A DNA stretch of 64,000 bases, from positions 124,001 through 188,000 of the forward strand of contig JADMLA020000040.1 of the NCBI GenBank assembly GCA_015482705.2, read 5' to 3'. Below the pieces are notes generated by a model, which saw only the letters and a list, made by a program, of their open reading frames with translations, searched no databases and was not told the origin of the DNA. Position 1 is the first letter of the stretch. Each line of letters opens with the position of its first letter. The translations under genes and the position numbers were made by a program. Source of the DNA: Prosthecochloris sp. (lineage in GTDB: Bacteria > Bacteroidota > Chlorobiia > Chlorobiales > Chlorobiaceae). Shown one piece after another: positions 54,769-63,475 of this stretch.

Positions 54769-54989
54769 AGAGCGGGATTATTCCTGGCCTGTCAGGCGCA
54801 GGTGGAAAACCGACGAAGAGTCGTCCCCTTCATGATTGCCGATCATACCAGGTCTTTTTTTCTTACACAAAACTTGCGGTACCTCTGCACCTTGTATCTC
54901 CGTCTGATTCAACGATTGCCCAATTCGGGTGCAGCACAGGAGTGTTGCTTCAGGGACAATTGAACTCTCTCGAACCAATTCAGCATGCT

Positions 54990-56372
54990 TCAAAGAAGTA
55001 TTCCCCTCAGGAAAACGGTTGCTACACTGAAATAAATGATGATGCCTGCAACATCGACAATTGTCGCAACGAAAGGCGCTGAAGATGTGGCAGGGTCGAG
55101 CCCCCAACGTTGCAGAAGAAGCGGAAGCATGGAACCGGCAAGGGTCCCGAGGAGGACGACACCGATGAGTGACACACCGACGGTATAGCCGACGGTGAGC
55201 CATTCGATGTTGTAAGAACCGAGAATAATCGACCAGAACACCACTCTGAATATGCCGATGAGGCCCAACAGACTGCCAAGGGCGAGTCCGGACAGAATTT
55301 CTCTTCTCATAACTCTCCACCAGTCCTTGATGGTGATCTCCCCGAGAGCCAATGCTCTTATGATCAGAGTCGCCGCCTGAGAACCTGAATTACCGCCGCT
55401 CGATATGATCAGCGGAATAAACGTCGCGAGCACGATGGCTTTCGCGAGTTCGTCTTCGAAAAACGCCATGGCCGAAGCGGTCAGCATTTCACCGAGAAAA
55501 AGCACCACGAGCCAAACGCCTCGTTTTTTTATGACTTCCAGGATCGGCAGGTCCATATACGGTTCGTCGAGGGCTTCAATACCGCCGAACTTCTGGATAT
55601 CTTCAGTTTCTTCCTCTTCGGCAACATCGAGCATATCATCGACCGTAACGATACCGATCAGATAGCCGTTGGAATCGACAACCGGAAGTGCGACCCGGTC
55701 GTAACGCTTGAACGTTTCAAGTGCATCCTGCTGGTCCTGTGTGGCTGTGAGGGTAATGATTTTTTCTTCCGATATCAGGTCTTTTACCTTTTTTTCCGGC
55801 TGTGACAGCAGCAGTTCCCGGGCGGCAAGTTCTCCGATCAGCTTTCCGTAATCATCAACTACATAGATGACGTTCAACGTTTCACTGTCGTGGCCGTATT
55901 TCCTGATATAGTCGAGAACTTCAGTGATCGTCCAGTCTTTTTTTATACTGATATAATCCGGAGACATCAGTCGCCCGACACTGTCTTCGGAATAAGCAAG
56001 CAGAGTCTTGGCGATTTTGAACTCTTCGAACGAAAGAAGCTTCAGCAGTTCCTGCACGACGTTGCTCGGTAGTTCTTCGAGCATTTCGGTTCGGTCGTCG
56101 GGAGACATGCTGTTGAGAATGTGTGTTACATCTTTTTTGGTAAGGGCTGTAAGCAGGTTCTGCTGAGCGTCGATATCGAGGTACTCGAACGTTTCAGTGG
56201 CAACGCCCCGTGGAAGAAGCCGGTAAAGGATTGCCTGTTCGTTTTCCGGAAGATCGGATATCAGCTCGGCAAGATCGACAGGAAGCCAATCGGTGAAAAT
56301 CCGCTGTAGAGCACTGAAGTTTCTGCGCTCGATCAGTTCTCTTATTTCTGGTAGGATTGGAGTCCCGATCAT
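54990..56372 (-). CDS. mgtE: Magnesium transporter MgtE
   Basis: A 460-residue magnesium channel. The N-terminal superhelical domain (about 1-130), two CBS domains (about 135-255, with MSPDYISIKKDWTI and the second VDDMLDVAEEE), a plug helix and five membrane helices (about 285-460) follow the family order. The pore motif PLIISSGGNSGSQAATLIIRAL is present. The cytoplasmic domains close the pore when internal magnesium is high. Chlorophyll synthesis gives this organism a high need for magnesium. Confidence 0.93.
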   Translation of the reverse strand: MIGTPILPEIRELIERRNFSALQRIFTDWLPVDLAELISDLPENEQAILYRLLPRGVATETFEYLDIDAQQNLLTALTKKDVTHILNSMSPDDRTEMLEELPSNVVQELLKLLSFEEFKIAKTLLAYSEDSVGRLMSPDYISIKKDWTITEVLDYIRKYGHDSETLNVIYVVDDYGKLIGELAARELLLSQPEKKVKDLISEEKIITLTATQDQQDALETFKRYDRVALPVVDSNGYLIGIVTVDDMLDVAEEEETEDIQKFGGIEALDEPYMDLPILEVIKKRGVWLVVLFLGEMLTASAMAFFEDELAKAIVLATFIPLIISSGGNSGSQAATLIIRALALGEITIKDWWRVMRREILSGLALGSLLGLIGIFRVVFWSIILGSYNIEWLTVGYTVGVSLIGVVLLGTLAGSMLPLLLQRWGLDPATSSAPFVATIVDVAGIIIYFSVATVFLRGILL

Positions 56373-56416
56373 GTTTAGGATAGTTTAACGGCTTGCCTTA
56401 AAAAGGAATTTTTTTT

Positions 56417-57043
56417 TCAACTTTCCAACAGCGTCTTTTTCTTCCCGGGCGGTGGTCCCGGTTTTGACTTCGAAACAAAAGCATTACCGGCTACGTAACG
56501 TCTCCAGATAAGATCGGCGCTTTTCGTAATACCTATTCTTTTCGATGAACCGATGGCCGATGGCGGGAATTTTTGACCTTCTTCAAGATAAACCGTGTCG
56601 CTCGAAAGGCTCTGGCCGTTGTGCTCCAAGGTTATGTCCATCGCAATGGTGAGCTTTCCGGGACCGTTCGTCAGATCGACCGTTCGATCGATGTTCCGAT
56701 TCTTTTTCATCTCTTCCAGGCCGTTCAAAGGCTCCATTGCCCTGATGAGTACGGCTCCGGCGACACCTTCGGGTTCGGTAACGATGTTCATGAGGTTGTG
56801 GCAGCCGTAGGTGAAATATACATAAAGCGTTCCCGGGGAACCATACATCACTTTGTTTCTCTTTGTCATACCACGGAATGCATGACAGGCTTCATCACCT
56901 TGGGCAAGATAGGCCTCGGTTTCGACGATTCGGCCTTTGTAACACCGGCCGTCAGCAGCGTTGTGTACAAAAACTTTGCCGAGAAGAAGTTCTGCCAGTT
57001 GAATCGTTGGCTTTGTGAAAAAATCTTCTCCCAGCTTTCCCAT
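56417..57043 (-). CDS. mpg: 3-methyladenine DNA glycosylase (AAG family)
   Basis: A 208-residue AAG/MPG-type glycosylase that removes alkylated purines. The sequence has LLGKVFVH, the catalytic ETEAYLAQGDEACHAFRG, RNKVMYGSPGTLYVYFTYGCHNLMNIV and LTNGPGKLTIAM. It stands divergent from parA, with a 97-bp gap between them. Confidence 0.93.
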   Translation of the reverse strand: MGKLGEDFFTKPTIQLAELLLGKVFVHNAADGRCYKGRIVETEAYLAQGDEACHAFRGMTKRNKVMYGSPGTLYVYFTYGCHNLMNIVTEPEGVAGAVLIRAMEPLNGLEEMKKNRNIDRTVDLTNGPGKLTIAMDITLEHNGQSLSSDTVYLEEGQKFPPSAIGSSKRIGITKSADLIWRRYVAGNAFVSKSKPGPPPGKKKTLLES

Positions 57044-57140
57044 TGAGTAATAATGGTATTATGTTTGTAAAAGTTGATTCAAGTATTATAATTTAGCAAG
57101 TCGTGGCGGAAGAACAACAGGATAGATCCTCAAAGGAAAA

Positions 57141-57935
57141 ATGGGTAGAGTAATCGCAATAGCAAACCAGAAAGGCGGGGTTGGAAAGACAACGACGGCT
57201 GTCAATATTGCGGCTTCTATTGCCATTTCCGAGTTTAAAACACTGCTCATAGATATCGACCCTCAGGCCAATGCCACCTCGGGATTCGGACTCGATACCG
57301 AAGAAGAGATCGAAAACACATTTTACCATGTTATGGTACAGGGTGGAGACATCAAGGAGGCAATACGTTCTTCGAGCCTCGAATTTCTCGATGTTGTGCC
57401 GTCAAACATGAACCTCGTCGGTATGGAAGTCGAGCTTGTGAATATGCGGGAAAGAGAGTATGTAATGCAGAAAGCTCTGAAAACGGTCAGGGATCACTAT
57501 GATTACATCATTATTGACTGCCCGCCTTCTCTTGGTTTGATCACTCTCAATTCTCTCACCGCCGCCGATTCGGTACTTATTCCTGTTCAGGCTGAATATT
57601 ATGCTCTTGAAGGTTTGGGTAAACTGCTCAACACTATCAGTATTGTCCGTAAACACCTGAATCCGAAGCTTACTATCGAAGGGGTACTGGTTACCATGTT
57701 CGATGCACGTCTACGTCTGGCAGGCCAGGTTGCCGAGGAGGTGAAAAAGTTTTTCAAGGACAAGGTATACCGGACCTATATACGCAGGAATGTTCGCTTG
57801 TCTGAGGCTCCGAGTCATGGAAAACCCGCTTTGCTCTACGATGCCCAGAGTCTGGGATCGAAGGATTATCTCGATCTTGCTCAGGAGATTTTCGAGAAGG
57901 ACGGAAATATCAAGAAGTTCAAAGTTCGGCGTTAG
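57141..57935 (+). CDS. parA: Chromosome partitioning ATPase ParA (Soj)
   Basis: A 264-residue ParA-type ATPase. The deviant Walker A is ANQKGGVGKTTTAVNIA, followed by DIDPQANAT, DCPPSLGLITLNSL and RRNVRLSEAPSHGKP, all hallmarks of Soj. It binds DNA non-specifically and with ParB moves the replication origin. AAAGGAAAA precedes the ATG. parB follows after 147 bp. Confidence 0.95.
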   Translation: MGRVIAIANQKGGVGKTTTAVNIAASIAISEFKTLLIDIDPQANATSGFGLDTEEEIENTFYHVMVQGGDIKEAIRSSSLEFLDVVPSNMNLVGMEVELVNMREREYVMQKALKTVRDHYDYIIIDCPPSLGLITLNSLTAADSVLIPVQAEYYALEGLGKLLNTISIVRKHLNPKLTIEGVLVTMFDARLRLAGQVAEEVKKFFKDKVYRTYIRRNVRLSEAPSHGKPALLYDAQSLGSKDYLDLAQEIFEKDGNIKKFKVRR

Positions 57936-58082
57936 TGGTAGCCGGATTTTCAGATTGTGCTTTTTTCTGCCACCCCCTGCATTCATAGGAAAACAACGTC
58001 AGTTGAAGCACAGTCACGGTAAGGGTAATAGAAATGATACAATTGTCATAGTCGGCACAGTATGACACGATCGATTTAGGAT

Positions 58083-58964
58083 ATGGCGAAACAAGCGTTA
58101 GGAAAAGGTCTCAAGGCACTCATTCCCGATGAAGGCTTCATTCCGTCGAACAAAGCGGATGAAGAGGTTCGGGTTCCGACAGGCTCGGTCGGTAGTTTAC
58201 CGGTTGAAAAAATCAAGGTGAATCCTTTCCAGCCGAGGAAAGACTTTGACGAAGCGGCACTCGAAGAGCTGAAAAACTCCATTATCGAAAACGGGATAAT
58301 TCAACCTGTAACGGTAAGCAGGGATGGTGACGGCTATCAATTGATCAGTGGTGAACGGAGGCTTCGCGCTGTTCGAAAAGCTGGCTTCAAGTTTATTCCC
58401 GGTTATATAGTGGAAGCGCATGAAGATGCAGGTAAACTGGAGTTGGCACTGATTGAAAACATTCAGCGCGAAGATCTCAATGCTATCGAAATTGCTCTCG
58501 CACTGAAAAGCCTGGTTACCACTTGCAACCTGACTCAGGACGAGATTGCCCAGAAAGTCGGCAAAAACCGGTCCACGATCAGCAATTTTCTAAGGTTGCT
58601 GAAACTTCCGACACCTATACAGAACAGCATCCGGGAGAAAGACATTTCGTCAGGACATGCGAGAGCGTTGATCAATCTGCCTAACCAGAAGCAGCAGATC
58701 AAGGTCTGGAAAGAGATTCTCCGGAAAAAATTATCCGTTCGTCAAACCGAGGAACTTGTCAATAAACTGTTCAGGGAAACACCGGCCAAGCCGGTACGTT
58801 CGGGAACAGTGTCACCCTTCGATGAAATAGAATCTCGCTTACGCGAAAGGTTTGCGACAAAGGTCAGGATAGTGGAAAAAAACAAGGGAAAAGGTGAAAT
58901 TCATATTCAGTATTTTTCACCTGATGATCTGGAAAGAATCCTCGAAATAATGAATTATGAGTAA
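58083..58964 (+). CDS. parB: Chromosome partitioning protein ParB (Spo0J)
   Basis: A 293-residue ParB CTPase/DNA-binding protein. It has the N-terminal ALGKGLKALIPD (ParA-stimulating peptide), VNPFQPRKDF, the CTP motif GERRLRAVRKAG, ENIQREDLNAIE, the helix-turn-helix QDEIAQKVGKNRSTISNFLRLL and a C-terminal dimer domain. The last 8 bases overlap the next gene. I found no perfect parS site in the window. Confidence 0.94.
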   Translation: MAKQALGKGLKALIPDEGFIPSNKADEEVRVPTGSVGSLPVEKIKVNPFQPRKDFDEAALEELKNSIIENGIIQPVTVSRDGDGYQLISGERRLRAVRKAGFKFIPGYIVEAHEDAGKLELALIENIQREDLNAIEIALALKSLVTTCNLTQDEIAQKVGKNRSTISNFLRLLKLPTPIQNSIREKDISSGHARALINLPNQKQQIKVWKEILRKKLSVRQTEELVNKLFRETPAKPVRSGTVSPFDEIESRLRERFATKVRIVEKNKGKGEIHIQYFSPDDLERILEIMNYE

Positions 58965-59550
58965 CGGTAACAGGGTAGTGTTCGTAATACTTTTTTCTGT
59001 CGTACTGATGATGACCATGGTTCCAGCATATACAAGAGCTGCGGAACAGGTTTTTCCCGATACCCGCACAACTGCAGGTGAAATCCAGGGCGCTCTTTTT
59101 GCCGAAGTGCAGCATGACGACGATCGGCAGACAGAAGACGACGACCAGCGTATGCAGCCCTGGAAAGTGGCTATGATATCCGCGGTTCTTCCAGGGTACG
59201 GTCAGGTATATAACGGGGCGATATGGAAAGTTCCGATCCTTTACGGGCTTTTGGGATATTTCGGCTATCGGGCTATTGATTATAATGACAGTTATAAAGA
59301 ATTCAGGGATAAATACGCCGAGGATCCCGAGGGGCCGGATGCTCCCCATTTTCAGGATGAGCGGGACCGTTACCAGGAAAAGCGAAACCAGCAGATTTTG
59401 TTTCTTGCACTGGCTTATCTTGCGGGTATTGTCGATGCCTATGTCGATGCTCATCTTTATGATTTCGATACTATTACCGAAGAAGGGGTCTCATCGGTGC
59501 ACACACCCGAAACATTTTACCCGTCGGTAAGTGTCAATCTGAAATTTTAA
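58957..59550 (+). CDS. DUF5683 membrane protein
   Basis: A 197-residue exported or membrane protein. The signal-like N-terminus is about residues 7-28, followed by an acidic linker, then MISAVLPGYGQVYNGAIWKVPILYGLLGYFGY, the DUF5683 signature, and a second hydrophobic segment (about 148-162). The gene overlaps parB by 8 bases, so it is translationally coupled. The parA-parB-DUF5683-dapB order also occurs in Bacteroidota as I recall it. Function is unknown. Confidence 0.85.
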   Translation: MSNGNRVVFVILFSVVLMMTMVPAYTRAAEQVFPDTRTTAGEIQGALFAEVQHDDDRQTEDDDQRMQPWKVAMISAVLPGYGQVYNGAIWKVPILYGLLGYFGYRAIDYNDSYKEFRDKYAEDPEGPDAPHFQDERDRYQEKRNQQILFLALAYLAGIVDAYVDAHLYDFDTITEEGVSSVHTPETFYPSVSVNLKF

Positions 59551-59683
59551 TTAGGGTATGAAACAGCTCGATCGGGCGATGAGCAAATGTTCAGAAGGGT
59601 TTGCTTCCTGTAATGAAAGGAACATTGTCGGAGTCAGCACCATTGAACAGAGCGCCTTTTAACTTTTGAATTTTGAATTCCTT

Positions 59684-60430
59684 ATGAAGTACACCCTTGT
59701 TGGATACGGGAAAATGGGGCAGCAGGTAGCTGGTATAATAGAGTCTTCAGGAGCGCATGAGGTCCACAGGGTGCTCGATGTCGATGCCGTTATTACGGAA
59801 GAGAGTTTCGCCGGAAGTGACGTTATTATTGATTTTACCGTTCGTGATGCTTTTCTTGCAAATCTCCCGGCAATGCTTGCATCAAAAGTACCTGTTGTCG
59901 TTGGAACGACCGGGTGGGATGCCGATATACCCCTGGTCCGTCAACAAGTCGCTGCGACCGGTGCCTCGTTGCTGTATTCGGCAAACTTTTCTCTCGGTGT
60001 CAACATTTTTCTCCGTACGGTTCGTGAGGCAGCACGGATGATCGAGCCGTTCGATGATTTCGATATTGCCTTCGCTGAACAACACCACACAGCAAAAGCG
60101 GATTTTCCCAGCGGTACGGCACTGAGGGCGGCAGAGATGATTCTAGAGGCAAATTCCCGCAAAAAGACTATTCTCAGCCAGCTCTCGACCGAGAAAATGA
60201 TCAATTCCGATGAGCTACAGGTCGCTGCAATCCGGCTCGGTTCGGTTTTCGGGCAACATTCGGCATACATCAACTCGGAGTTTGACGATATCGTTATCTC
60301 ACATACGGCGAGAAACCGTCGGGGATTCGCCGGCGGTGCTGTGCAGGTTGGCAAGTGGCTTGCAGAAAAACATGTTTCACAGCCGGGATTTTATACCATG
60401 GACGATTTTCTTGACGAAGTTTTTGGTTAA
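59684..60430 (+). CDS. dapB: 4-hydroxy-tetrahydrodipicolinate reductase
   Basis: A 248-residue enzyme of lysine and diaminopimelate synthesis. The NAD(P) motif VGYGKMGQQV, VIIDFTVRDA, VVGTTGWD, SANFSLGVNIFL and the catalytic EQHHTAKADFPSGTAL are all present. The start is ATG 59684; a TTG at 59666 lies upstream in frame. The next frame begins within the last codons or just after the stop. Confidence 0.94.
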   Translation: MKYTLVGYGKMGQQVAGIIESSGAHEVHRVLDVDAVITEESFAGSDVIIDFTVRDAFLANLPAMLASKVPVVVGTTGWDADIPLVRQQVAATGASLLYSANFSLGVNIFLRTVREAARMIEPFDDFDIAFAEQHHTAKADFPSGTALRAAEMILEANSRKKTILSQLSTEKMINSDELQVAAIRLGSVFGQHSAYINSEFDDIVISHTARNRRGFAGGAVQVGKWLAEKHVSQPGFYTMDDFLDEVFG

Positions 60431-60431
60431 G

Positions 60432-60935
60432 GTGAACTGCTCGGAAGAAAAGCTGAAAGCGATCGGCATAGGCGCGATAATCATACTCGCCTCGACCATG
60501 GTACCTTACCTGCTGCTGCTCAACGTATTTTTTCTCGCAGGTATCCTCATCGGCGGGGCGGTCGCATCTTACTACTACATCGTTACCTGTCAGGAGAGGC
60601 TTTCCATGTCCGAAGCGTTTGTGTTTTCGAGCCTCAGCGGTATGGTGGGAAGCGCTTTATCGGTGATTGCCGAGTATGTGCTTATCACGGAGTTCAATTA
60701 TCGGCCGGGAGCCACCGAGTTCATGACTCTATCCGAACAGATGAAAGGTTTGTCGCCTGAACAGGATATGCGGATAAACCAACTGCAGGAGATGTTGCAG
60801 GCTCCGGTAGAGATGACCTTTACAGGGTTACTGCTCAGTCTTGTTATCACTGCGATTATCTATGCGCCGGTTGCAGGACTGGGCGGGGTTTTCACCGTCT
60901 GGCGGCTGAAACGCCAAGCCACAAAAAACGGGTAG
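60432..60935 (+). CDS. Small integral membrane protein downstream of dapB
   Basis: About 167 residues with hydrophobic segments at about 11-45 (probably two), 62-85 and 128-155, separated by a short acidic-polar region rich in Gln and Met. The pattern resembles DUF4199-like membrane proteins, but I cannot place it. GTG 60432 directly follows the dapB stop; TTG 60423 would overlap dapB. It is probably translated by coupling to dapB. Confidence 0.65.
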   Translation: MNCSEEKLKAIGIGAIIILASTMVPYLLLLNVFFLAGILIGGAVASYYYIVTCQERLSMSEAFVFSSLSGMVGSALSVIAEYVLITEFNYRPGATEFMTLSEQMKGLSPEQDMRINQLQEMLQAPVEMTFTGLLLSLVITAIIYAPVAGLGGVFTVWRLKRQATKNG

Positions 60936-61072
60936 GCGGTTTTCAGTCGGCAACAAGGATCCTTCAGTACCGGTTCGGTAACGGTTTGAACTTTTTAATG
61001 CTCAAAATGTTTTAGGGGTTATGCAAGCGGGTCGGATACTCTCTTCAAAACCTTTCAAAACAAGACTCTCCC

Positions 61073-62152
61073 ATGTCCATCCTGTTCTCTTCAACTGGTC
61101 TCGGCCCTTTAAAGCTCCGAAACCATGTGGTTATGGCGCCGATGACCCGCAGCCGTGCAACCGGCAACGTTCCCAACGAGCTTATGGCCGAGTACTACGA
61201 ACAGCGTAGTACTGCGGGGCTCATCATCACCGAAGGTACCTCACCCTCGCCGAACGGCCTGGGTTACCCGCGAATACCGGGAGTGTTTTCCTGTGCTCAG
61301 ACAGAAGGTTGGAGGGCCGTTACAGAAGTGGTGCACAGGAACGGCACAAAGATATTTCTCCAGCTCATGCACTGCGGACGTATTGCGCATCCTCTCAATA
61401 TTCCCGACGGAGCTCGTATCGTGGCTCCGTCAGCCGTTGCTGCTTCTGGTGAGATGTATACGGACAATGACGGCATGCAGCCTTATCCCGTGCCGGAGGA
61501 GATGAGCGAAGAGGATATCAACGCAACCATAGAGGAATACTCGCAGGCTGCCCGCAGTGCTGTTATCGCAGGATTTGACGGTGTCGAACTCCACGGTGCG
61601 AACGGTTATCTGATCGAGCAGTTCATTCGTCCCAACACCAACCTGCGCGCAGACGGTTACGGAGGTGCGATAGAAAACCGTGCGCGTTTCATGCTGGAGG
61701 CGGTAGAAGCGGTGACCGATGCTATCGGTCGGGAACGGGTCGGTATCCGTCTGTCGCCGTTCGGCGTCTTCAACGACATGCCGCTCTACGAAGCGATGGA
61801 GGAGGAATACGGATACCTCGCCCAGGTACTCGACAAGACACAGCTTGCCTATATTCACCTTGTCGATCACTCCTCGATGGGGGCGCCGACAGTGCCCGAT
61901 TCCATCAAGAGAACCTTCCGCAGGGAGTTCAAGGGAGCTTTGATTCTTTCGGGCGGCTACGATGCCGAAGGTGCTGAGAGCGATCTTGCAGCCGGAAAGT
62001 GCGACCTGGTCGCTGTCGGCCGGCCTTTCCTGGCCAATCCCGATCTTGTCGAGCGCTGGAAAACCGGTGCTCCCCTTAACCAGCCTGATATGAGTACAGC
62101 ATATTCCCCCGGTCCGAAAGGCTATACCGATTATCCTGTGCTGAAAGGATAG
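61073..62152 (+). CDS. Old yellow enzyme-family ene-reductase
   Basis: A 359-residue FMN-dependent oxidoreductase of the NemA/OYE group. It has the N-terminal LRNHVVMAPMTRSRA, LQLMHCGRIAHP, GFDGVELHGANGYLIEQFIRPNTNLRAD with the substrate-binding His-x-x-Asn pair, NRARFMLEAV and the FMN phosphate loop ALILSGGY...VAVGRPFLANPDLV. Such enzymes reduce activated alkenes and nitro compounds with NAD(P)H; the natural substrate is unknown. Confidence 0.92.
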   Translation: MSILFSSTGLGPLKLRNHVVMAPMTRSRATGNVPNELMAEYYEQRSTAGLIITEGTSPSPNGLGYPRIPGVFSCAQTEGWRAVTEVVHRNGTKIFLQLMHCGRIAHPLNIPDGARIVAPSAVAASGEMYTDNDGMQPYPVPEEMSEEDINATIEEYSQAARSAVIAGFDGVELHGANGYLIEQFIRPNTNLRADGYGGAIENRARFMLEAVEAVTDAIGRERVGIRLSPFGVFNDMPLYEAMEEEYGYLAQVLDKTQLAYIHLVDHSSMGAPTVPDSIKRTFRREFKGALILSGGYDAEGAESDLAAGKCDLVAVGRPFLANPDLVERWKTGAPLNQPDMSTAYSPGPKGYTDYPVLKG

Positions 62153-62353
62153 GCTTGTTGAATTTCCGCTATGGAATTACGGTGATTAAACAGGGTATAA
62201 TCCTTTGTTTTCGAAAACAGTACCTGTACTATTACAGGTCGCCAGGTTTGCGAATATTTTTTTCGTTCACTCCGGAGCGAACCGTCCGTATCGTTATGAA
62301 GTGAAGTTTCCGGGGTTTTGTGTAAAGGATAAGTTTAAAAAAAGGAAAAAAAG

Positions 62354-62671
62354 ATGTCGTGGATGTACTTGATCGTTGCCGGGTTGTTTGAATGCAGTTG
62401 GGCTATAGGGCTCAAATATACCGAAGGGTTCACCAGGCTTGTACCGACAGTGTTCACCGTTTTGGCCATGATTGTAAGCTTTGGTTTTTTGTCGCTTGCG
62501 ATGAAGACTATTCCCGTAGGCACGGCTTACGCCGTTTGGACGGGCATTGGTGCGGTGGGGGTTGTTGTCATGGGGATGGTTCTTTTCGGTGAATCACACG
62601 ACCTCGTAAGGGTTTTCTGTGTGCTGTTGATCGTTACAGGAATAGTTGGTCTGAAAGCAGTCTCGTCATAG
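62354..62671 (+). CDS. sugE: Small multidrug resistance protein, SugE/Gdx type
   Basis: A 105-residue four-helix transporter. The essential glutamate lies in LFECSWAIGLKYTEGF (E13), and AMKTIPVGTAYAVWTGIGAVG and the C-terminal GIVGLKAVSS match the SugE branch, which exports guanidinium. AAAAGGAAAAAAAG precedes the ATG. I could not recognise a guanidine riboswitch in the 200 bp upstream, only a small hairpin ACCTGTA-CTAT-TACAGGT (62222-62239). Confidence 0.9.
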   Translation: MSWMYLIVAGLFECSWAIGLKYTEGFTRLVPTVFTVLAMIVSFGFLSLAMKTIPVGTAYAVWTGIGAVGVVVMGMVLFGESHDLVRVFCVLLIVTGIVGLKAVSS

Positions 62672-62955
62672 TGAGATTATCCATGAAGCGTGTTGTACGG
62701 GTAGTGAATCAACCTGGAACAACTTCAGCATGTTCACTCGATCCGAAGGCTATTATCTCCTTATGGTGGAATGGTAATCATCAAGATTTTTCCCCGAAGC
62801 GTTCAATGGCACATGCGTTATTATCGAACGGTTTGGGTTTTTTAGGTGGTCACTGTACTTTTGTATAGCGTGTTATTGCTGTATATTGTTTAGGTGAGAG
62901 ATACGATTGTGCTGAAAAAAGAGTATGCTGAGCGCAAGATCAAATGGAGGGAGGT
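62672..62955. other. Intergenic region between sugE and a small membrane-protein gene
   Basis: A 284-bp gap. A 65-codon frame overlapping the sugE stop has no ribosome site or recognisable sequence. I see nothing else. Confidence 0.35.
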
Positions 62956-63396
62956 ATGAACGAAAATGAAGTGGTGATAATCAGCCTGCTGGTATCGATG
63001 TTAGGTCTAATCGTCATAGCCGGAATAGTTTGGTTCGGGTATATCCTGGCGAGGATATCACGTAAAAGTATGACGCTGACAGGCAACCCTGCATTGGACG
63101 AGATTTTTGCAGAGTGGGTAAAGCAGGGTTCAGGCAGTTCTGACGATCTTCCTCGAATTGCATATGAATCGTATGCTGAATATCTGCAGAGAAGAAATGA
63201 GTTTTGGACCGCATATGGACAGGTGCTTTTAGCTGTGTTGATCGTCGTTGTGTTGACGGTTTTATTGATAACGCAGACGATAACTGCTGAGGCGGGATTG
63301 CCTATTCTGTCCGGTATATCGGGTTTTGCGATTGCGAAGGGCATTTCGGCAACGAAATCAAGCGGTTTACCTCAACTTAGAAAGCCGAGCGGATAG
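62956..63396 (+). CDS. Small membrane protein of unknown function
   Basis: A 146-residue protein with one membrane helix near the N-terminus (about 6-30) and another at about 85-108, a soluble acidic loop between them, and a last apolar stretch (ILSGISGFAIAKGIS). GGAGGGAGGT directly before ATG 62956 gives a very strong ribosome site and rules out the ATG at 62944. I do not recognise a family. Confidence 0.7.
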   Translation: MNENEVVIISLLVSMLGLIVIAGIVWFGYILARISRKSMTLTGNPALDEIFAEWVKQGSGSSDDLPRIAYESYAEYLQRRNEFWTAYGQVLLAVLIVVVLTVLLITQTITAEAGLPILSGISGFAIAKGISATKSSGLPQLRKPSG

Positions 63397-63475
63397 CGCT
63401 TAATCACAGCCAGCTCGAACGATACAAAACAAGTATGCGTGGATACGCTCGAATGTTTTGGGTCGAGGTTGTCCG

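Noticed and set aside
54778..55320. 180-codon leftward frame rich in Cys, His and Arg
   Set aside because: It is the out-of-frame shadow of the mgtE 3' end; composition is unlike a real protein.
62671..62868. 65-codon open frame after sugE
   Set aside because: No ribosome site, low-information composition and no recognisable motif.
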